From Rhodoferax koreense (lineage in GTDB: Bacteria > Pseudomonadota > Gammaproteobacteria > Burkholderiales > Burkholderiaceae_C): a DNA stretch of 64,000 bases. The translations under genes and the position numbers were made by a program. The stretch spans positions 496,001 to 560,000 of the forward strand of contig NZ_CP019236.1 of the NCBI RefSeq assembly GCF_001955695.1, written 5' to 3'. Of the stretch, positions 10,102 through 19,628 are shown in pieces. Within the stretch, counting starts at the first letter, position 1, and each line of letters begins with the position of its first letter. The notes under the pieces were generated by a model. The model made no database searches and had not been told where the DNA came from. It saw only the letters and a list, made by a program, of their open reading frames with translations.

Positions 10102-10635
10102 ATGTCTCGCGTAGCAAAAATGCCCGTCTCCATCCCCGCTGGTGTGGATGTGTCGATCAAGGGCGATCAAATCAATGTCAAAGGCAGTGGTGGTGCCTTG
10201 TCCCTGGTGCAGAACGCACTGGTGACGATCACCAACGACGCTGGCAAGCTGACTTTCGCGCCGGCCAACGAGTCGCGTGAAGCCAATGCCATGTCCGGCA
10301 CGATGCGTCAGCTCGTGAACAACATGGTGGTGGGTGTGACCAAGGGCTTCGAGAAGAAGCTGACGCTGATCGGCGTGGGTTACAAGGCGCAAGCCCAGGG
10401 CAGCAAGCTGAACCTGACCGTGGGCTATTCGCACCCGGTCAACAAGGATATGCCGGCTGGCATCACCGTGGCGACGCCGGCACCGACCGAAATCGTCATC
10501 AAGGGTGCTGACCGCCAACGTGTTGGCCAGGTGGCTGCTGAGATCCGTGCGATTCGTCCTCCCGAGCCCTATAAGGGCAAGGGCATCCGCTATGCGGATG
10601 AGAAGATCACGATCAAAGAAACCAAGAAGAAATAA
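10102..10635 (+). CDS. rplF: 50S ribosomal protein L6
   Basis: 177 residues with the duplicated L6 fold and the C-terminal signature [14 protein letters not shown]. It lies near the GTPase-associated centre of the large subunit. GCAGGAG precedes the ATG. Confidence 0.97.
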   Translation: MSRVAKMPVSIPAGVDVSIKGDQINVKGSGGALSLVQNALVTITNDAGKLTFAPANESREANAMSGTMRQLVNNMVVGVTKGFEKKLTLIGVGYKAQAQGSKLNLTVGYSHPVNKDMPAGITVATPAPTEIVIKGADRQRVGQVAAEIRAIRPPEPYKGKGIRYADEKITIKETKKK

Positions 10636-10646
10636 GGAGTCGCAAC

Positions 10647-11012
10647 ATGTTGACGAAAAAAGAACAGCGTCTCCGCCGCGCCCGCCAGACCCGCATCCGC
10701 ATTGCCACGCAAGGCGTGGCGCGTCTGACGGTGAACCGCACCAACCTGCATATTTATGCCAGCGTGATCTCCGGCGACGGCGCCAAGGTGCTGGCCAGTG
10801 CTTCCACCGCCGAAGTGTCGGTGCGCAAGGAACTCGGCGGCTCGGGCAAGGGTGGTAACACCGCTGCGGCCCAGGCCATCGGCAAGCTGATCGCCGAAAA
10901 GGCTAAGGCTGCCGGCATCGAAAAAGTGGCGTTTGATCGCTCAGGTTTTGCGTACCACGGCCGCGTCAAGGCGCTTGCCGATGCTGCCCGCGAAGCTGGC
11001 TTGCAGTTCTAA
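10647..11012 (+). CDS. rplR: 50S ribosomal protein L18
   Basis: 121 residues. The basic N-terminus ([16 protein letters not shown]) and the C-terminal [25 protein letters not shown] are typical. It binds 5S rRNA with L5. It starts 11 bases after rplF. Confidence 0.97.
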   Translation: MLTKKEQRLRRARQTRIRIATQGVARLTVNRTNLHIYASVISGDGAKVLASASTAEVSVRKELGGSGKGGNTAAAQAIGKLIAEKAKAAGIEKVAFDRSGFAYHGRVKALADAAREAGLQF

Positions 11013-11029
11013 GCAGATCGGAATAAATC

Positions 11030-11554
11030 ATGGCTAAAGTTCAAGGGAAAATGCAGGGTAAGGCCGAAGGGCCTGAAGACGGCCTGCGCGAGAAGATGAT
11101 CGCGGTCAACCGCGTGACCAAGGTGGTCAAGGGTGGCCGTATTCTTGGTTTCGCCGCGCTGACCGTGGTAGGCGATGGCGACGGCCGCGTCGGCATGGGC
11201 AAGGGCAAGTCGAAAGAAGTGCCCGCAGCTGTGCAAAAAGCGATGGAAGAAGCCCGTCGCAACATGGTCAAGGTCACGCTGAAGAACGGCTCTGTGTTCC
11301 ACAAGGTCGAAGGTCACCATGGCGCAGCCAACGTGATGATGGCGCCGGCCCCCAAGGGTACGGGCATCATCGCGGGCGGCCCGATGCGCGCCGTGTTCGA
11401 AGTGATGGGCATCACCGACATCGTGGCCAAGAGCCACGGTTCTTCCAATCCGTACAACATGGTTCGCGCCACGTTGGACGCTTTGCGCAATTCCACGACG
11501 CCGGCTGACATCGCCGCCAAGCGTGGCAAGAGCGTCGAAGACATCCTCGCCTAA
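11030..11554 (+). CDS. rpsE: 30S ribosomal protein S5
   Basis: 174 residues. The double-stranded-RNA-binding-like N-domain ([20 protein letters not shown]) and the C-domain with [15 protein letters not shown] are present. It takes part in decoding accuracy and mRNA unwinding. Confidence 0.97.
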   Translation: MAKVQGKMQGKAEGPEDGLREKMIAVNRVTKVVKGGRILGFAALTVVGDGDGRVGMGKGKSKEVPAAVQKAMEEARRNMVKVTLKNGSVFHKVEGHHGAANVMMAPAPKGTGIIAGGPMRAVFEVMGITDIVAKSHGSSNPYNMVRATLDALRNSTTPADIAAKRGKSVEDILA

Positions 11555-11568
11555 GCAGAGGTCTGAAA

Positions 11569-11754
11569 ATGACAACGCAACAAAAACTCAAAGTGACGCT
11601 GGTTCGCAGCCCGATCGGCACCAAGGAATCGCACCGGGCGACCGTGCGCGGCCTGGGTCTGCGCAAGATCCGCAGCGTCAGCGAACTGCAGGACACGCCA
11701 GAAGTCCGCGGCATGATCAACAAGATCAGTTATCTGGTCAAAATTCTCGATTAA
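11569..11754 (+). CDS. rpmD: 50S ribosomal protein L30
   Basis: 61 residues, family length, with the motif LGLRKIRSV preceded by SHRATVRG. A short large-subunit protein; genes on both sides are 9-14 bases away, so all belong to one transcript. Confidence 0.96.
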   Translation: MTTQQKLKVTLVRSPIGTKESHRATVRGLGLRKIRSVSELQDTPEVRGMINKISYLVKILD

Positions 11755-11763
11755 GGGACCACC

Positions 11764-12195
11764 ATGGAACTCAATGGCATTAAGCCTGCAGCGGGTGCAA
11801 AGCACGCCAAGCGTCGCGTTGGTCGCGGCATTGGTTCCGGCTTGGGTAAAACCGCCGGTCGTGGTCACAAGGGGCAGAAGTCCCGTTCGGGCGGCTACCA
11901 CAAGGTCGGTTTCGAAGGCGGTCAAATGCCTCTGCAACGCCGTCTGCCCAAGCGTGGTTTCAAGTCGGCACTGTTGAAATTCAATGCCGAAGTGACGCTG
12001 GGCGATCTGGAGAAGCTGGCCGCTGCCGAAGTCGACGTGCTGTCGCTGAAGCAAGCCGGCCTGATTGCCGAAATTGCCAAGGTCGTGAAGGTCATCAACA
12101 CCGGCACGCTGACCAAGGCCATCAAGCTGACGGGTATCGGTGCGACCGCTGGCGCCAAGTCGGCGATCGAAGCCGCCGGCGGCAGCCTGGTGTAA
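11764..12195 (+). CDS. rplO: 50S ribosomal protein L15
   Basis: 143 residues. The glycine/arginine-rich N-terminus ([27 protein letters not shown]) and [17 protein letters not shown] are the family signature. It is a late assembly protein of the 50S subunit. Confidence 0.97.
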   Translation: MELNGIKPAAGAKHAKRRVGRGIGSGLGKTAGRGHKGQKSRSGGYHKVGFEGGQMPLQRRLPKRGFKSALLKFNAEVTLGDLEKLAAAEVDVLSLKQAGLIAEIAKVVKVINTGTLTKAIKLTGIGATAGAKSAIEAAGGSLV

Positions 12196-12219
12196 TTTTG
12201 ATTTCGACGAAAGCATTCG

Positions 12220-13536
12220 GTGGCAACTAGCGCACAAATCGCAAAGACAGGGAAGTTCGGAGACTTGCGTCGCCGGCTGATCTTTTTGCTGCTCGCGTTG
12301 GTGGTCTACCGCGTGGGTGCACACATCCCTGTGCCGGGCATCGATCCGACGCAGCTGCAGCAGCTGTTCAACGGCCAGCAGGGCGGCATATTGAGTTTGT
12401 TCAATATGTTCTCCGGCGGTGCGTTGTCGCGCTTCACCGTGTTCGCGCTGGGCATCATGCCGTACATCTCGGCATCCATCATCATGCAGTTGATGGGTTA
12501 CGTGGTGCCTTCGTTCGAGCAGATGAAGAAGGAAGGCGAAGCAGGGCGTCGCAAGATCACCCAATACACGCGTTATGGCACGTTGGGTCTGGCCTTGTTT
12601 CAGTCACTCGGCATCGCCGTCGCGCTGGAGAGCTCCGCCGGTCTCGTGTTGTCGCCGGGTTTCGGCTTCCGCATGACGGCGGTGGTCAGCCTGACGGCTG
12701 GCACGATGTTCCTGATGTGGCTGGGTGAGCAGATCACCGAACGTGGTCTCGGCAACGGCATCTCGATCCTGATCTTCGCCGGTATCGCGGCGGGCCTCCC
12801 CGGTTCGATTGGTGGCCTGCTGGAACTGGTGCGTACGGGTGCGATGAGCATCATCGCGGCGATCATCATTGTGGTGGTCGTGGCTCTGGTGACCTACTTC
12901 GTGGTGTTTGTGGAGCGTGGCCAACGCAAGATCCTGGTGAATTACGCCAGGCGGCAGGTCGGCAACAAGGTGTATGGCGGTCAGTCTTCCCATCTGCCTT
13001 TGAAGCTGAACATGGCCGGTGTGATTCCGCCGATCTTTGCTTCGTCGATCATCCTGTTGCCGGCAACCGTCGTGAGTTGGTTCAGCGCGGGCGAGTCGAT
13101 GCGCTGGTTGAAGGACATTGCCGGCATGTTGAGTCCGGGCCAGCCGATCTATACCTTGTTCTATGCCAGCGCGATCGTGTTTTTCTGCTTCTTCTACACC
13201 GCCTTGGTGTTCAACAGCCGGGAAACCGCGGACAACCTGAAGAAGAGCGGCGCGTTCATTCCGGGCATTCGACCTGGCGAACAGACGGCTCGGTATATCG
13301 ACAAGATTTTGCTGCGGCTGACCTTGGCGGGGGCGGTGTACATCACCTTCGTCTGCCTGCTGCCCGAGATCCTCATCTTGAAGTACAACGTACCGTTTTA
13401 TTTCGGTGGTACCTCGCTTTTGATCATCGTGGTCGTAACAATGGATTTCATGGCCCAAGTGCAGAACTACATGATGTCTCAGCAATATGAATCGTTGCTG
13501 AAGAAAGCTAACTTCAAATCTTCACCTGGCGGCTGA
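12220..13536 (+). CDS. secY: Protein translocase channel subunit SecY
   Basis: 438 residues from a GTG start at 12220. Ten hydrophobic segments, the N-terminal [29 protein letters not shown], the second-helix plug region and the C-terminal [11 protein letters not shown] are typical. It forms the SecYEG pore in the inner membrane. The distance from rplO is 24 bases. Confidence 0.97.
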   Translation: MATSAQIAKTGKFGDLRRRLIFLLLALVVYRVGAHIPVPGIDPTQLQQLFNGQQGGILSLFNMFSGGALSRFTVFALGIMPYISASIIMQLMGYVVPSFEQMKKEGEAGRRKITQYTRYGTLGLALFQSLGIAVALESSAGLVLSPGFGFRMTAVVSLTAGTMFLMWLGEQITERGLGNGISILIFAGIAAGLPGSIGGLLELVRTGAMSIIAAIIIVVVVALVTYFVVFVERGQRKILVNYARRQVGNKVYGGQSSHLPLKLNMAGVIPPIFASSIILLPATVVSWFSAGESMRWLKDIAGMLSPGQPIYTLFYASAIVFFCFFYTALVFNSRETADNLKKSGAFIPGIRPGEQTARYIDKILLRLTLAGAVYITFVCLLPEILILKYNVPFYFGGTSLLIIVVVTMDFMAQVQNYMMSQQYESLLKKANFKSSPGG

Positions 13537-13541
13537 GCGAC

Positions 13542-13760
13542 ATGTCAAAAGATGACGTCATTCAAATGCAGGGTGAAGTGGTCGAAAACCTGCCCAACGC
13601 GACCTTTCGCGTGAAACTGGAAAACGGCCACGTGGTGTTGGGTCATATTTCCGGAAAGATGCGGATGCACTACATCCGAATCCTTCCTGGCGATAAGGTC
13701 ACTGTCGAGTTGACGCCCTACGACTTGTCGCGGGCTCGCATTGTGTTCCGGGCCAAGTAG
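13542..13760 (+). CDS. infA: Translation initiation factor IF-1
   Basis: 72 residues, an S1/OB-fold protein with [29 protein letters not shown], the family core. Its position between secY and rpmJ is the betaproteobacterial arrangement. It blocks the ribosomal A site during initiation. Confidence 0.97.
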   Translation: MSKDDVIQMQGEVVENLPNATFRVKLENGHVVLGHISGKMRMHYIRILPGDKVTVELTPYDLSRARIVFRAK

Positions 13761-13794
13761 GTTCGAACGGATTAAAGAGTTTTAGGAGAATGAA

Positions 13795-13908
13795 ATGAGA
13801 GTTTCGGCTTCGGTCAAGAAAATTTGCCGTAACTGCAAAGTCATCCGGCGCAAGGGCGTGGTTCGCGTGATCTGTACCGATCCGCGTCACAAGCAGCGTC
13901 AAGGCTGA
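13795..13908 (+). CDS. rpmJ: 50S ribosomal protein L36
   Basis: A 37-residue protein, translated by hand: starts [20 protein letters not shown] and ends in [12 protein letters not shown]. The C-x2-C ... C ... H zinc-ribbon ligands (CRNC, C, H) are intact, so this is the zinc-binding form. TAGGAG at 13783-13788 is its ribosome binding site. Confidence 0.97.
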   Translation: MRVSASVKKICRNCKVIRRKGVVRVICTDPRHKQRQG

Positions 13909-13932
13909 TACACAGAGTTTTAGAGGACGCAC

Positions 13933-14298
13933 ATGGCACGTATTGCTGGTATTAACATTCCGCCGCAGCAGCATGCTGAGATTGGCCTGACCGCCATTTT
14001 CGGTATCGGCCGCACCCGCGCTCGCAAGATTTGCGAAGCCTGCGACATCGCATATTCCAAGAAGGTCAAGGATTTGACCGATGGTGATCTGGAAAAAATC
14101 CGCGACCAGATCGCGCAGTTCACCATCGAAGGTGACTTGCGTCGCGAGACAACCATGAACATCAAGCGATTGATGGACATTGGTTGCTACCGTGGTTTCC
14201 GTCACCGCCGTGGTCTGCCCATGCGCGGTCAGCGTACGCGCACCAATGCCCGTACCCGCAAGGGTCCGCGCAAGGCTGCGGCGTCCCTGAAGAAATAA
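13933..14298 (+). CDS. rpsM: 30S ribosomal protein S13
   Basis: 121 residues. The helix-two-turn-helix N-domain ([25 protein letters not shown]) and the basic [14 protein letters not shown] tail are typical. First gene of the alpha operon; contacts the P-site tRNA and the intersubunit bridge. Confidence 0.97.
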   Translation: MARIAGINIPPQQHAEIGLTAIFGIGRTRARKICEACDIAYSKKVKDLTDGDLEKIRDQIAQFTIEGDLRRETTMNIKRLMDIGCYRGFRHRRGLPMRGQRTRTNARTRKGPRKAAASLKK

Positions 14299-14316
14299 AC
14301 AAGGCAAGAGATCACT

Positions 14317-14721
14317 ATGGCAAAAGCTCCATCGAGTAACGCATCCCAGCGCGTACGCAAGAAGGTTCGCAAGAACGTTTCGGACGGCGTCGCCCACGTG
14401 CATGCGTCGTTCAACAACACCATCATCACGATCACCGACCGTCAGGGCAATGCCCTGTCGTGGGCTTCGTCGGGTGGCCAGGGTTTCAAGGGCTCGCGCA
14501 AGTCGACGCCTTTCGCAGCCCAGGTGGCGTCCGAAGTCGCCGGCCGTGCCGCGATCGAACAAGGCATCAAGAACCTGGATGTCGAGATCAAGGGTCCTGG
14601 TCCTGGTCGTGAATCGTCGGTGCGCGCTTTGGGCGCACTCGGTATCCGCATCACGTCGATTGCCGACGTGACGCCGGTCCCGCACAACGGCTGCCGCCCT
14701 CAAAAGCGCCGTCGTATCTAA
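14317..14721 (+). CDS. rpsK: 30S ribosomal protein S11
   Basis: 134 residues with [19 protein letters not shown] and the C-terminal signature [24 protein letters not shown]. It forms part of the platform of the 30S subunit. A 113-base gap with two hairpins separates it from rpsD. Confidence 0.97.
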   Translation: MAKAPSSNASQRVRKKVRKNVSDGVAHVHASFNNTIITITDRQGNALSWASSGGQGFKGSRKSTPFAAQVASEVAGRAAIEQGIKNLDVEIKGPGPGRESSVRALGALGIRITSIADVTPVPHNGCRPQKRRRI

Positions 14722-14767
14722 ACGTATTCAGTTCTGACGGTCTCGTTTTTCTCAAACAAGCCCACCG

Positions 14768-14810
14768 CCACCTGCGACCATCGCGGGTGGCTCCCACGGC
14801 CATGCCGTGG
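14768..14810 (+). promoter_or_regulatory. Two tandem RNA hairpins in the rpsD leader
   Basis: First hairpin: arms 14768-14777 and 14781-14790, ten pairs including one G-U, loop CCA. Second: CCACGGC 14794-14800 and GCCGTGG 14804-14810, loop CAT. They are three bases apart and end about 12 bases before the rpsD ribosome binding site. Neither is followed by T-runs. S4 autoregulates alpha-operon translation in E. coli through an RNA pseudoknot at rpsM; these hairpins could serve a similar purpose directly at rpsD, which is inference. Confidence 0.55.
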
Positions 14811-14834
14811 CAGATGACATAAAAGGAAGTTCAA

Positions 14835-15458
14835 GTGGCACGCTACCTCGGCCCCAAGGCCAAACTCTCACGCCGTGAAGGCACCGACCTGTTCTTGAAG
14901 AGCGCCCGCCGCTCGATCAGCGACAAGGCCAAATTCGACTCCAAGCCAGGTCAGCATGGCCGCACCTCGGGTGCGCGTACCTCTGACTTCGGCCTGCAAC
15001 TGCGCGAAAAGCAAAAAGTAAAACGCATGTATGGCGTGCTGGAGCGTCAGTTCCGCCGTTATTTCGAAGAAGCCGATCGCCGCAAGGGCAATACCGGTGC
15101 CAACCTGCTGTTCCTGTTGGAATCCCGCCTGGACAATGTGGTTTACCGCATGGGCTTCGGTTCGACGCGTGCAGAAGCGCGCCAACTGGTTTCGCACAAA
15201 GCCATCACCGTCAATGGCCAACTGGTCAACATCCCGTCTTACATGGTCAAGACCGGTGACGTCGTGGCGATCCGCGAAAAGTCCAAGAAGCAGAACCGCA
15301 TTGTCGAAGCTCTGCAATTGGCGCAACAGGTCGGTTTGCCCGCCTGGGTCGAGGTCAGCATCGAGAAGGCCGAAGGTACGTTCAAGAAAGTACCTGATCG
15401 CGACGAATTCGCTTCCGACATCAACGAATCGTTGATCGTCGAGTTGTACTCGCGTTAA
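14835..15458 (+). CDS. rpsD: 30S ribosomal protein S4
   Basis: 207 residues from a GTG start with AAAGGAAG upstream. It is the cysteine-free (non-zinc) form: [20 protein letters not shown] lacks the CxxC found in others. The S4 RNA-binding domain spans about residues 97-160 ([23 protein letters not shown]). Primary 16S binding protein and likely autoregulator. Confidence 0.97.
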   Translation: MARYLGPKAKLSRREGTDLFLKSARRSISDKAKFDSKPGQHGRTSGARTSDFGLQLREKQKVKRMYGVLERQFRRYFEEADRRKGNTGANLLFLLESRLDNVVYRMGFGSTRAEARQLVSHKAITVNGQLVNIPSYMVKTGDVVAIREKSKKQNRIVEALQLAQQVGLPAWVEVSIEKAEGTFKKVPDRDEFASDINESLIVELYSR

Positions 15459-15469
15459 TTTTTAGCCTG

Positions 15470-15505
15470 CACCCCGCGTCGATTCGCGGGGTGTTTCGCA
15501 TTTTT
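15470..15505 (+). terminator. Intrinsic terminator or attenuator between rpsD and rpoA
   Basis: CACCCCGCG at 15470-15478 pairs perfectly with CGCGGGGTG at 15485-15493, loop TCGATT, followed by TTTCGCATTTTT. The stem is nine G/C-rich pairs and the T-tract is interrupted, so it likely gives partial termination. Its position 108 bases before rpoA would uncouple polymerase subunit levels from ribosomal proteins. Confidence 0.65.
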
Positions 15506-15601
15506 CGATCGATTTCGTTCCTGGATCGCGGGGCACCGCGGTCCAGGACCTTCACCAGCCTTACCGGTGTAACGAGCCGGGGGTATTGAGAGGAAGCCTG
15601 C

Positions 15602-16594
15602 ATGCAGACCAATTTGCTGAAACCCAAAGCCATCAACGTGGAGCAGCTCGGCAACAACCGGGCTAAAGTCGCGTTGGAGCCGTTCGAACGCGGCTATGGA
15701 CACACCCTGGGCAATGCCCTGCGTCGGGTGCTGTTGTCGTCCATGGTGGGCTATTCGGCCACTGAAGTGACGATCGCTGGTGTTTTGCACGAATACTCGT
15801 CCATCGATGGTGTGCAGGAAGATGTGGTCAACATCCTCTTGAACCTCAAGGGCGTCGTTTTCAAACTCCACAACCGTGACGAAGTCACCCTGAGCCTGCG
15901 CAAAGACGGCGAGGGCATCGTCACCGCTGCCGACATCCAGACGCCGCACGACGTCGAGATCATCAATCCAGAACACGTCATCGCGCACCTGTCGCACGGC
16001 GGCAAGCTGGACATGCAGATCAAGGTTGAAAAGGGCCGCGGTTACGTGCCCGGCAACCTGCGCCGTTACGCCGACGAGCAGACCAAGTCGATCGGTCGCA
16101 TCGTGCTCGACGCCTCGTTCTCGCCTGTCAAGCGGGTGAGCTACACCGTCGAAAGCGCCCGTGTCGAGCAGCGCACGGACCTGGACAAGCTGGTGGTCGA
16201 GATCGAAACCAACGGTGCGATCACCGCCGAAGACGCCGTGCGCGCATCGGCTAAAATCCTGGTTGAACAGTTGGCGGTCTTCGCCCAACTGGAAGGCAGC
16301 GAGTTGGCTGGTGTGTTCGAGCAGCCGGCGCCACGCGGCAATGCGCAGTTCGATCCGATCCTGCTGCGTCCCGTGGACGAGCTCGAGTTGACGGTTCGTT
16401 CTGCCAATTGCTTGAAGGCCGAAAACATCTACTACATCGGCGATCTGATTCAGCGTACCGAGAACGAACTTCTCAAGACGCCGAACCTGGGCCGCAAGTC
16501 GTTGAATGAAATCAAGGAAGTCCTCGCTTCGCGCGGCCTGACCTTGGGTATGAAGCTGGAGAGCTGGCCACCGGCCGGTCTCGACAAGCGTTGA
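15602..16594 (+). CDS. rpoA: DNA-directed RNA polymerase subunit alpha
   Basis: 330 residues. The N-terminal dimerisation domain ([20 protein letters not shown]) is followed by a linker and the C-terminal domain (about 250-325; [26 protein letters not shown]) that contacts UP elements and activators. It follows rpsD by 143 bases containing a terminator-like hairpin. Confidence 0.98.
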   Translation: MQTNLLKPKAINVEQLGNNRAKVALEPFERGYGHTLGNALRRVLLSSMVGYSATEVTIAGVLHEYSSIDGVQEDVVNILLNLKGVVFKLHNRDEVTLSLRKDGEGIVTAADIQTPHDVEIINPEHVIAHLSHGGKLDMQIKVEKGRGYVPGNLRRYADEQTKSIGRIVLDASFSPVKRVSYTVESARVEQRTDLDKLVVEIETNGAITAEDAVRASAKILVEQLAVFAQLEGSELAGVFEQPAPRGNAQFDPILLRPVDELELTVRSANCLKAENIYYIGDLIQRTENELLKTPNLGRKSLNEIKEVLASRGLTLGMKLESWPPAGLDKR

Positions 16595-16600
16595 TTCGAA

Positions 16601-16621
16601 CAGGGCCCTTCGAGGGCCCTG
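16601..16621 (+). terminator. Stem-loop between rpoA and rplQ
   Basis: CAGGGCCCT at 16601-16609 faces AGGGCCCTG at 16613-16621, nine pairs with a TCG loop. No T-run follows, so it may pause polymerase or protect the mRNA; true termination is doubtful because rplQ lies 120 bases on. Confidence 0.45.
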
Positions 16622-16740
16622 CTTGATTGAGAGGGTCCAGTTGGACTCTCGATTTGAAAAGAGACTCCTTTGGGAAGTCTCATGTGCAACACGCAGTACC
16701 TGATCCGGCTGCGTGTATTAAAACTGAAAGGAAAAGCACC

Positions 16741-17139
16741 ATGCGTCACGGACACGGACTACGTAAACTCAATCGCACCACCTCGCACCGCCTGGCGATG
16801 CTGCGCAACATGATGAACTCGCTCATCGAGCACGAAGTCATCAAGACCACCTTGCCCAAGGCCAAGGAACTGCGCCGCGTCATCGAACCGATGATCACCC
16901 TGTCCAAGGAAGCCACCGTGGCGAACCGCCGCCTGGCATTCGACCGCCTGCGCGACCGCGACAGCGTCACCAAGCTGTTCAACGACCTTGGCCCCCGTTT
17001 CAACGCCCGCCCGGGTGGCTACACGCGCATCCTGAAAATGGGCTTCCGCGTCGGCGACAACGCGCCCATGGCCCTGGTTGAACTGGTCGACCGCGCAGAA
17101 ACCAAAGAAGTTTCTTCCACCGAAGCAGAACAAGCATAA
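16741..17139 (+). CDS. rplQ: 50S ribosomal protein L17
   Basis: 132 residues from the ATG at 16741 (AAAGGAAA upstream); [20 protein letters not shown] is the family start and an in-frame start further upstream would be non-homologous. The C-terminal [12 protein letters not shown] is present. Last gene of the alpha operon. Confidence 0.97.
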   Translation: MRHGHGLRKLNRTTSHRLAMLRNMMNSLIEHEVIKTTLPKAKELRRVIEPMITLSKEATVANRRLAFDRLRDRDSVTKLFNDLGPRFNARPGGYTRILKMGFRVGDNAPMALVELVDRAETKEVSSTEAEQA

Positions 17140-17144
17140 CGTGC

Positions 17145-17150
17145 TATAAT
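17145..17150 (+). promoter_or_regulatory. -10 element of the tRNA promoter
   Basis: A perfect TATAAT ends 10 bases before the tRNA. No good -35 is seen 16-18 bases upstream, where the sequence is still the end of rplQ. Confidence 0.5.
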
Positions 17151-17160
17151 TCTATCTTGC

Positions 17161-17237
<77 letters not shown>

Positions 17238-17245
17238 AATCAAGT

Positions 17246-17275
17246 GCAAAAAGCCCACCTCGGTGGGCTTTTTGC
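17246..17275 (+). terminator. Intrinsic terminator after the initiator tRNA
   Basis: GCAAAAAGCCCACC at 17246-17259 is perfectly complementary to GGTGGGCTTTTTGC at 17262-17275, with a GC-rich upper stem and a T5 run on the plus strand (A5 on the other side, so it could work both ways). Confidence 0.85.
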
Positions 17276-17322
17276 ATTGCGCACGCCGAAGAGCGCTATG
17301 GCCCTCGACGGGAAGCCGGTTC

Positions 17323-19500
17323 ATGGTGACCTCGATAATCCAGGCCATGCCCATCACCTCCCTTGCCAGCCGAGCGGCGTCGCCGTTATGGCTGATCGCC
17401 GCGGTTCCGTTCCATGCGCTGGGCCAGGCCGGATCGCCGGCCCCATCGCCACAGCCGCGCACCCTTTCTCAGATCACCGTCACGGCAACACGCATCGATG
17501 CCCTCGCCTTCGACGTGCCGGCGTCGATCGACCGCATCGAGGGGGACGAGGCCCGTGCGGGCCGCGCCCAGACCAACATCTCCGAGATGCTCGGCACGGT
17601 GCCAGGTCTACAAGCGCGGGATCGGCAGAACTACGCGCAGGACGTTCAGATCTCGGTGCGCGGCTTCGGCGCACGCTCCACGTTCGGCATCCGCGGCGTG
17701 CGGCTGTACGTGGACGGCATCCCGGCCACCCTGCCCGACGGCCAGGGCCAGATCTCGCACGTGGACCTCGGCACCATCGGCCGCATCGAGGTGTTGCGAG
17801 GGCCGTTCTCCGCCCTGTATGGCAATTCGTCGGGCGGCGTGATCCAGGTGTTCACCGAAGAGGGCCGGGGTGCGCCGCAAGTCCAGTTCGACGTTTCGGC
17901 CGGCAGCGATGGTGCGCTGCGCTTCGGCACCAAGGCCAGCGGCCAGAGTGGCGGTATCGGCTACGTCGCCAGCATCAGCCGTTTCCAGACCGATGGCTAC
18001 CGCGAGCACAGCAGCGCCGAGCGAAATCTGGGCAACCTCAAGCTCACCACGAAGCCTGACGATGACAGCAAGGTCACACTGATCGCCAACAGCCTGTCCC
18101 TGCCGCAAGCCGACGATCCGCTCGGGCTCACCCGTGCGCAGTGGGCCGCGAACCCGCGCGGCGTCGACCCTTCGGCGCTGGCCTTCAACACGCGCAAGGC
18201 GGTGCATCAGACGCAGCTCGGCCTCGTCTACGACCGGCGCGTCGACGCCGCGAACGCACTCCAGCTCACCACCTACCTCGGTCGCCGCACGACCGTGCAA
18301 TACCAGTCGATTCCGGTGGCCACCCAGGCCAATGCGCTGCACCCCGGCGGGGTGATCGATCTGGGCCGCGACTACCGCGGCGCCGATCTGCGCTGGACGC
18401 ACCAGACACGCCTGCTCGGTGCGCCGTTGACCCTGGTCGGCGGCGTGGCCTACGACGATCTGAACGAGCAGCGGCGCGGCTTTCAGAACTTCTCCGGGGC
18501 GACGCTCGGGGTGACGGGTGCCCTGCGCCGGGACGAAAAAAACGACGTGTCCAACGCCGACCAGTACCTGCAGGGCAGCTGGGCGTTCGCGCCGCAATGG
18601 TCGCTGACCGCCGGCCTGCGCCACAGCCAGATCCGCTTTCGGTCACGCGATCAATACATCGCAGGCAGCAATCCAGACGACAGCGGCAGCACGCGCTACA
18701 GCGCCACGTTGCCGGTTGTGGGTTTGATGTACGCGGCCAGCCGCGAGGTCCACCTGTTCGCCACGGCCGGGCGTGGCTTCGAGACGCCCACGCTCAACGA
18801 GATCGCCTACCGTTCCGGCGGCGGCACCGGCCTGAACCTCGGCCTGCAGTCCTCGCGCAGCAAAAGCTTCGAGGCGGGTGTGAAGACGCGCAGCGCACAG
18901 TTGGGTGAGCTCACCGCTGCGGTCTTCGCCACCGGCACCGACGACGAGATCGTGACGCAGACCAACGTCGGCGGGCGCTCCACCTTCCAGAACGCAGGGG
19001 CCACCCGCCGCAATGGCCTCGAGCTCGGCTGGTCCAACGACTATTTCGACAACGTGCGCGCCCAGGTGGCCTACAGCGTCCTGCGGGCCCGCTATGCCGA
19101 CGCGTTCACCACCTGCGCCGCCACACCTTGCACCACGCCCACCCAGCGCATCGCCGCCGGCAACCGCATTCCAGGCGTCGCGCCGGCCTCGTTGTTCGCC
19201 TCGCTGGCGTGGGCGCCGCCGCTCGGCTGGCGCGCGGGCGCCGAGATGCGCTACGTGGGCAAGGTCTACGCCAACGACGCCAATACCGATGCCGCCCCGG
19301 CCTATGCGGTGGCCGCCGCCTATGCCGGCTACAAGCTCCAGGAAGGACCATGGGAATGGTCGGGCCTGCTGCGGGTCGACAACTTGTTCGACCGACGTTA
19401 CGCCGGCTCGGTCATCGTCAACGAAGGCAACGGCCGCTTCTTCGAGCCCGCGCCGGGGCGCACCTGGCTGCTGGCCATGTCGGCGACGCGCCGGTTCTAG
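17323..19500 (+). CDS. pqqU: TonB-dependent outer-membrane receptor, PqqU (YncD) family
   Basis: 725 residues from the ATG at 17323, chosen because GGGAAG lies 7 bases upstream; an ATG at 17347 is possible. Signal peptide, TonB-box-like QITVTATR, plug domain and a beta barrel ending in the outer-membrane signature ATRRF are seen. From memory, long stretches match E. coli YncD/PqqU, the receptor for the redox cofactor pyrroloquinoline quinone: RQNYAQD, RLYVDGIPAT-PDGQGQ, EVLRGPFSALYGN, AGRGFETPT-NE and GSVIVNEGNGRFFEP-PGR. Function: energised PQQ uptake across the outer membrane. No PQQ-dependent dehydrogenase or pqq synthesis gene lies nearby. Confidence 0.82.
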   Translation: MVTSIIQAMPITSLASRAASPLWLIAAVPFHALGQAGSPAPSPQPRTLSQITVTATRIDALAFDVPASIDRIEGDEARAGRAQTNISEMLGTVPGLQARDRQNYAQDVQISVRGFGARSTFGIRGVRLYVDGIPATLPDGQGQISHVDLGTIGRIEVLRGPFSALYGNSSGGVIQVFTEEGRGAPQVQFDVSAGSDGALRFGTKASGQSGGIGYVASISRFQTDGYREHSSAERNLGNLKLTTKPDDDSKVTLIANSLSLPQADDPLGLTRAQWAANPRGVDPSALAFNTRKAVHQTQLGLVYDRRVDAANALQLTTYLGRRTTVQYQSIPVATQANALHPGGVIDLGRDYRGADLRWTHQTRLLGAPLTLVGGVAYDDLNEQRRGFQNFSGATLGVTGALRRDEKNDVSNADQYLQGSWAFAPQWSLTAGLRHSQIRFRSRDQYIAGSNPDDSGSTRYSATLPVVGLMYAASREVHLFATAGRGFETPTLNEIAYRSGGGTGLNLGLQSSRSKSFEAGVKTRSAQLGELTAAVFATGTDDEIVTQTNVGGRSTFQNAGATRRNGLELGWSNDYFDNVRAQVAYSVLRARYADAFTTCAATPCTTPTQRIAAGNRIPGVAPASLFASLAWAPPLGWRAGAEMRYVGKVYANDANTDAAPAYAVAAAYAGYKLQEGPWEWSGLLRVDNLFDRRYAGSVIVNEGNGRFFEPAPGRTWLLAMSATRRF

Positions 19501-19628
19501 CGCGCCATCCAGGCTCGCACGTTCCGGCCGTCGGCGGGGATTTCCTACAGGCCTTCCAACCGCCGTCCGACGGCAGGCCCCGGCAGCGCGGCCGATCATG
19601 CCTCCTCATACAACTACCAGGAGAAGCG

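Noticed and set aside
16627..16740. Longer in-frame start for rplQ
   Set aside because: The extra residues have no match to L17, and AAAGGAAA sits directly before the ATG at 16741.
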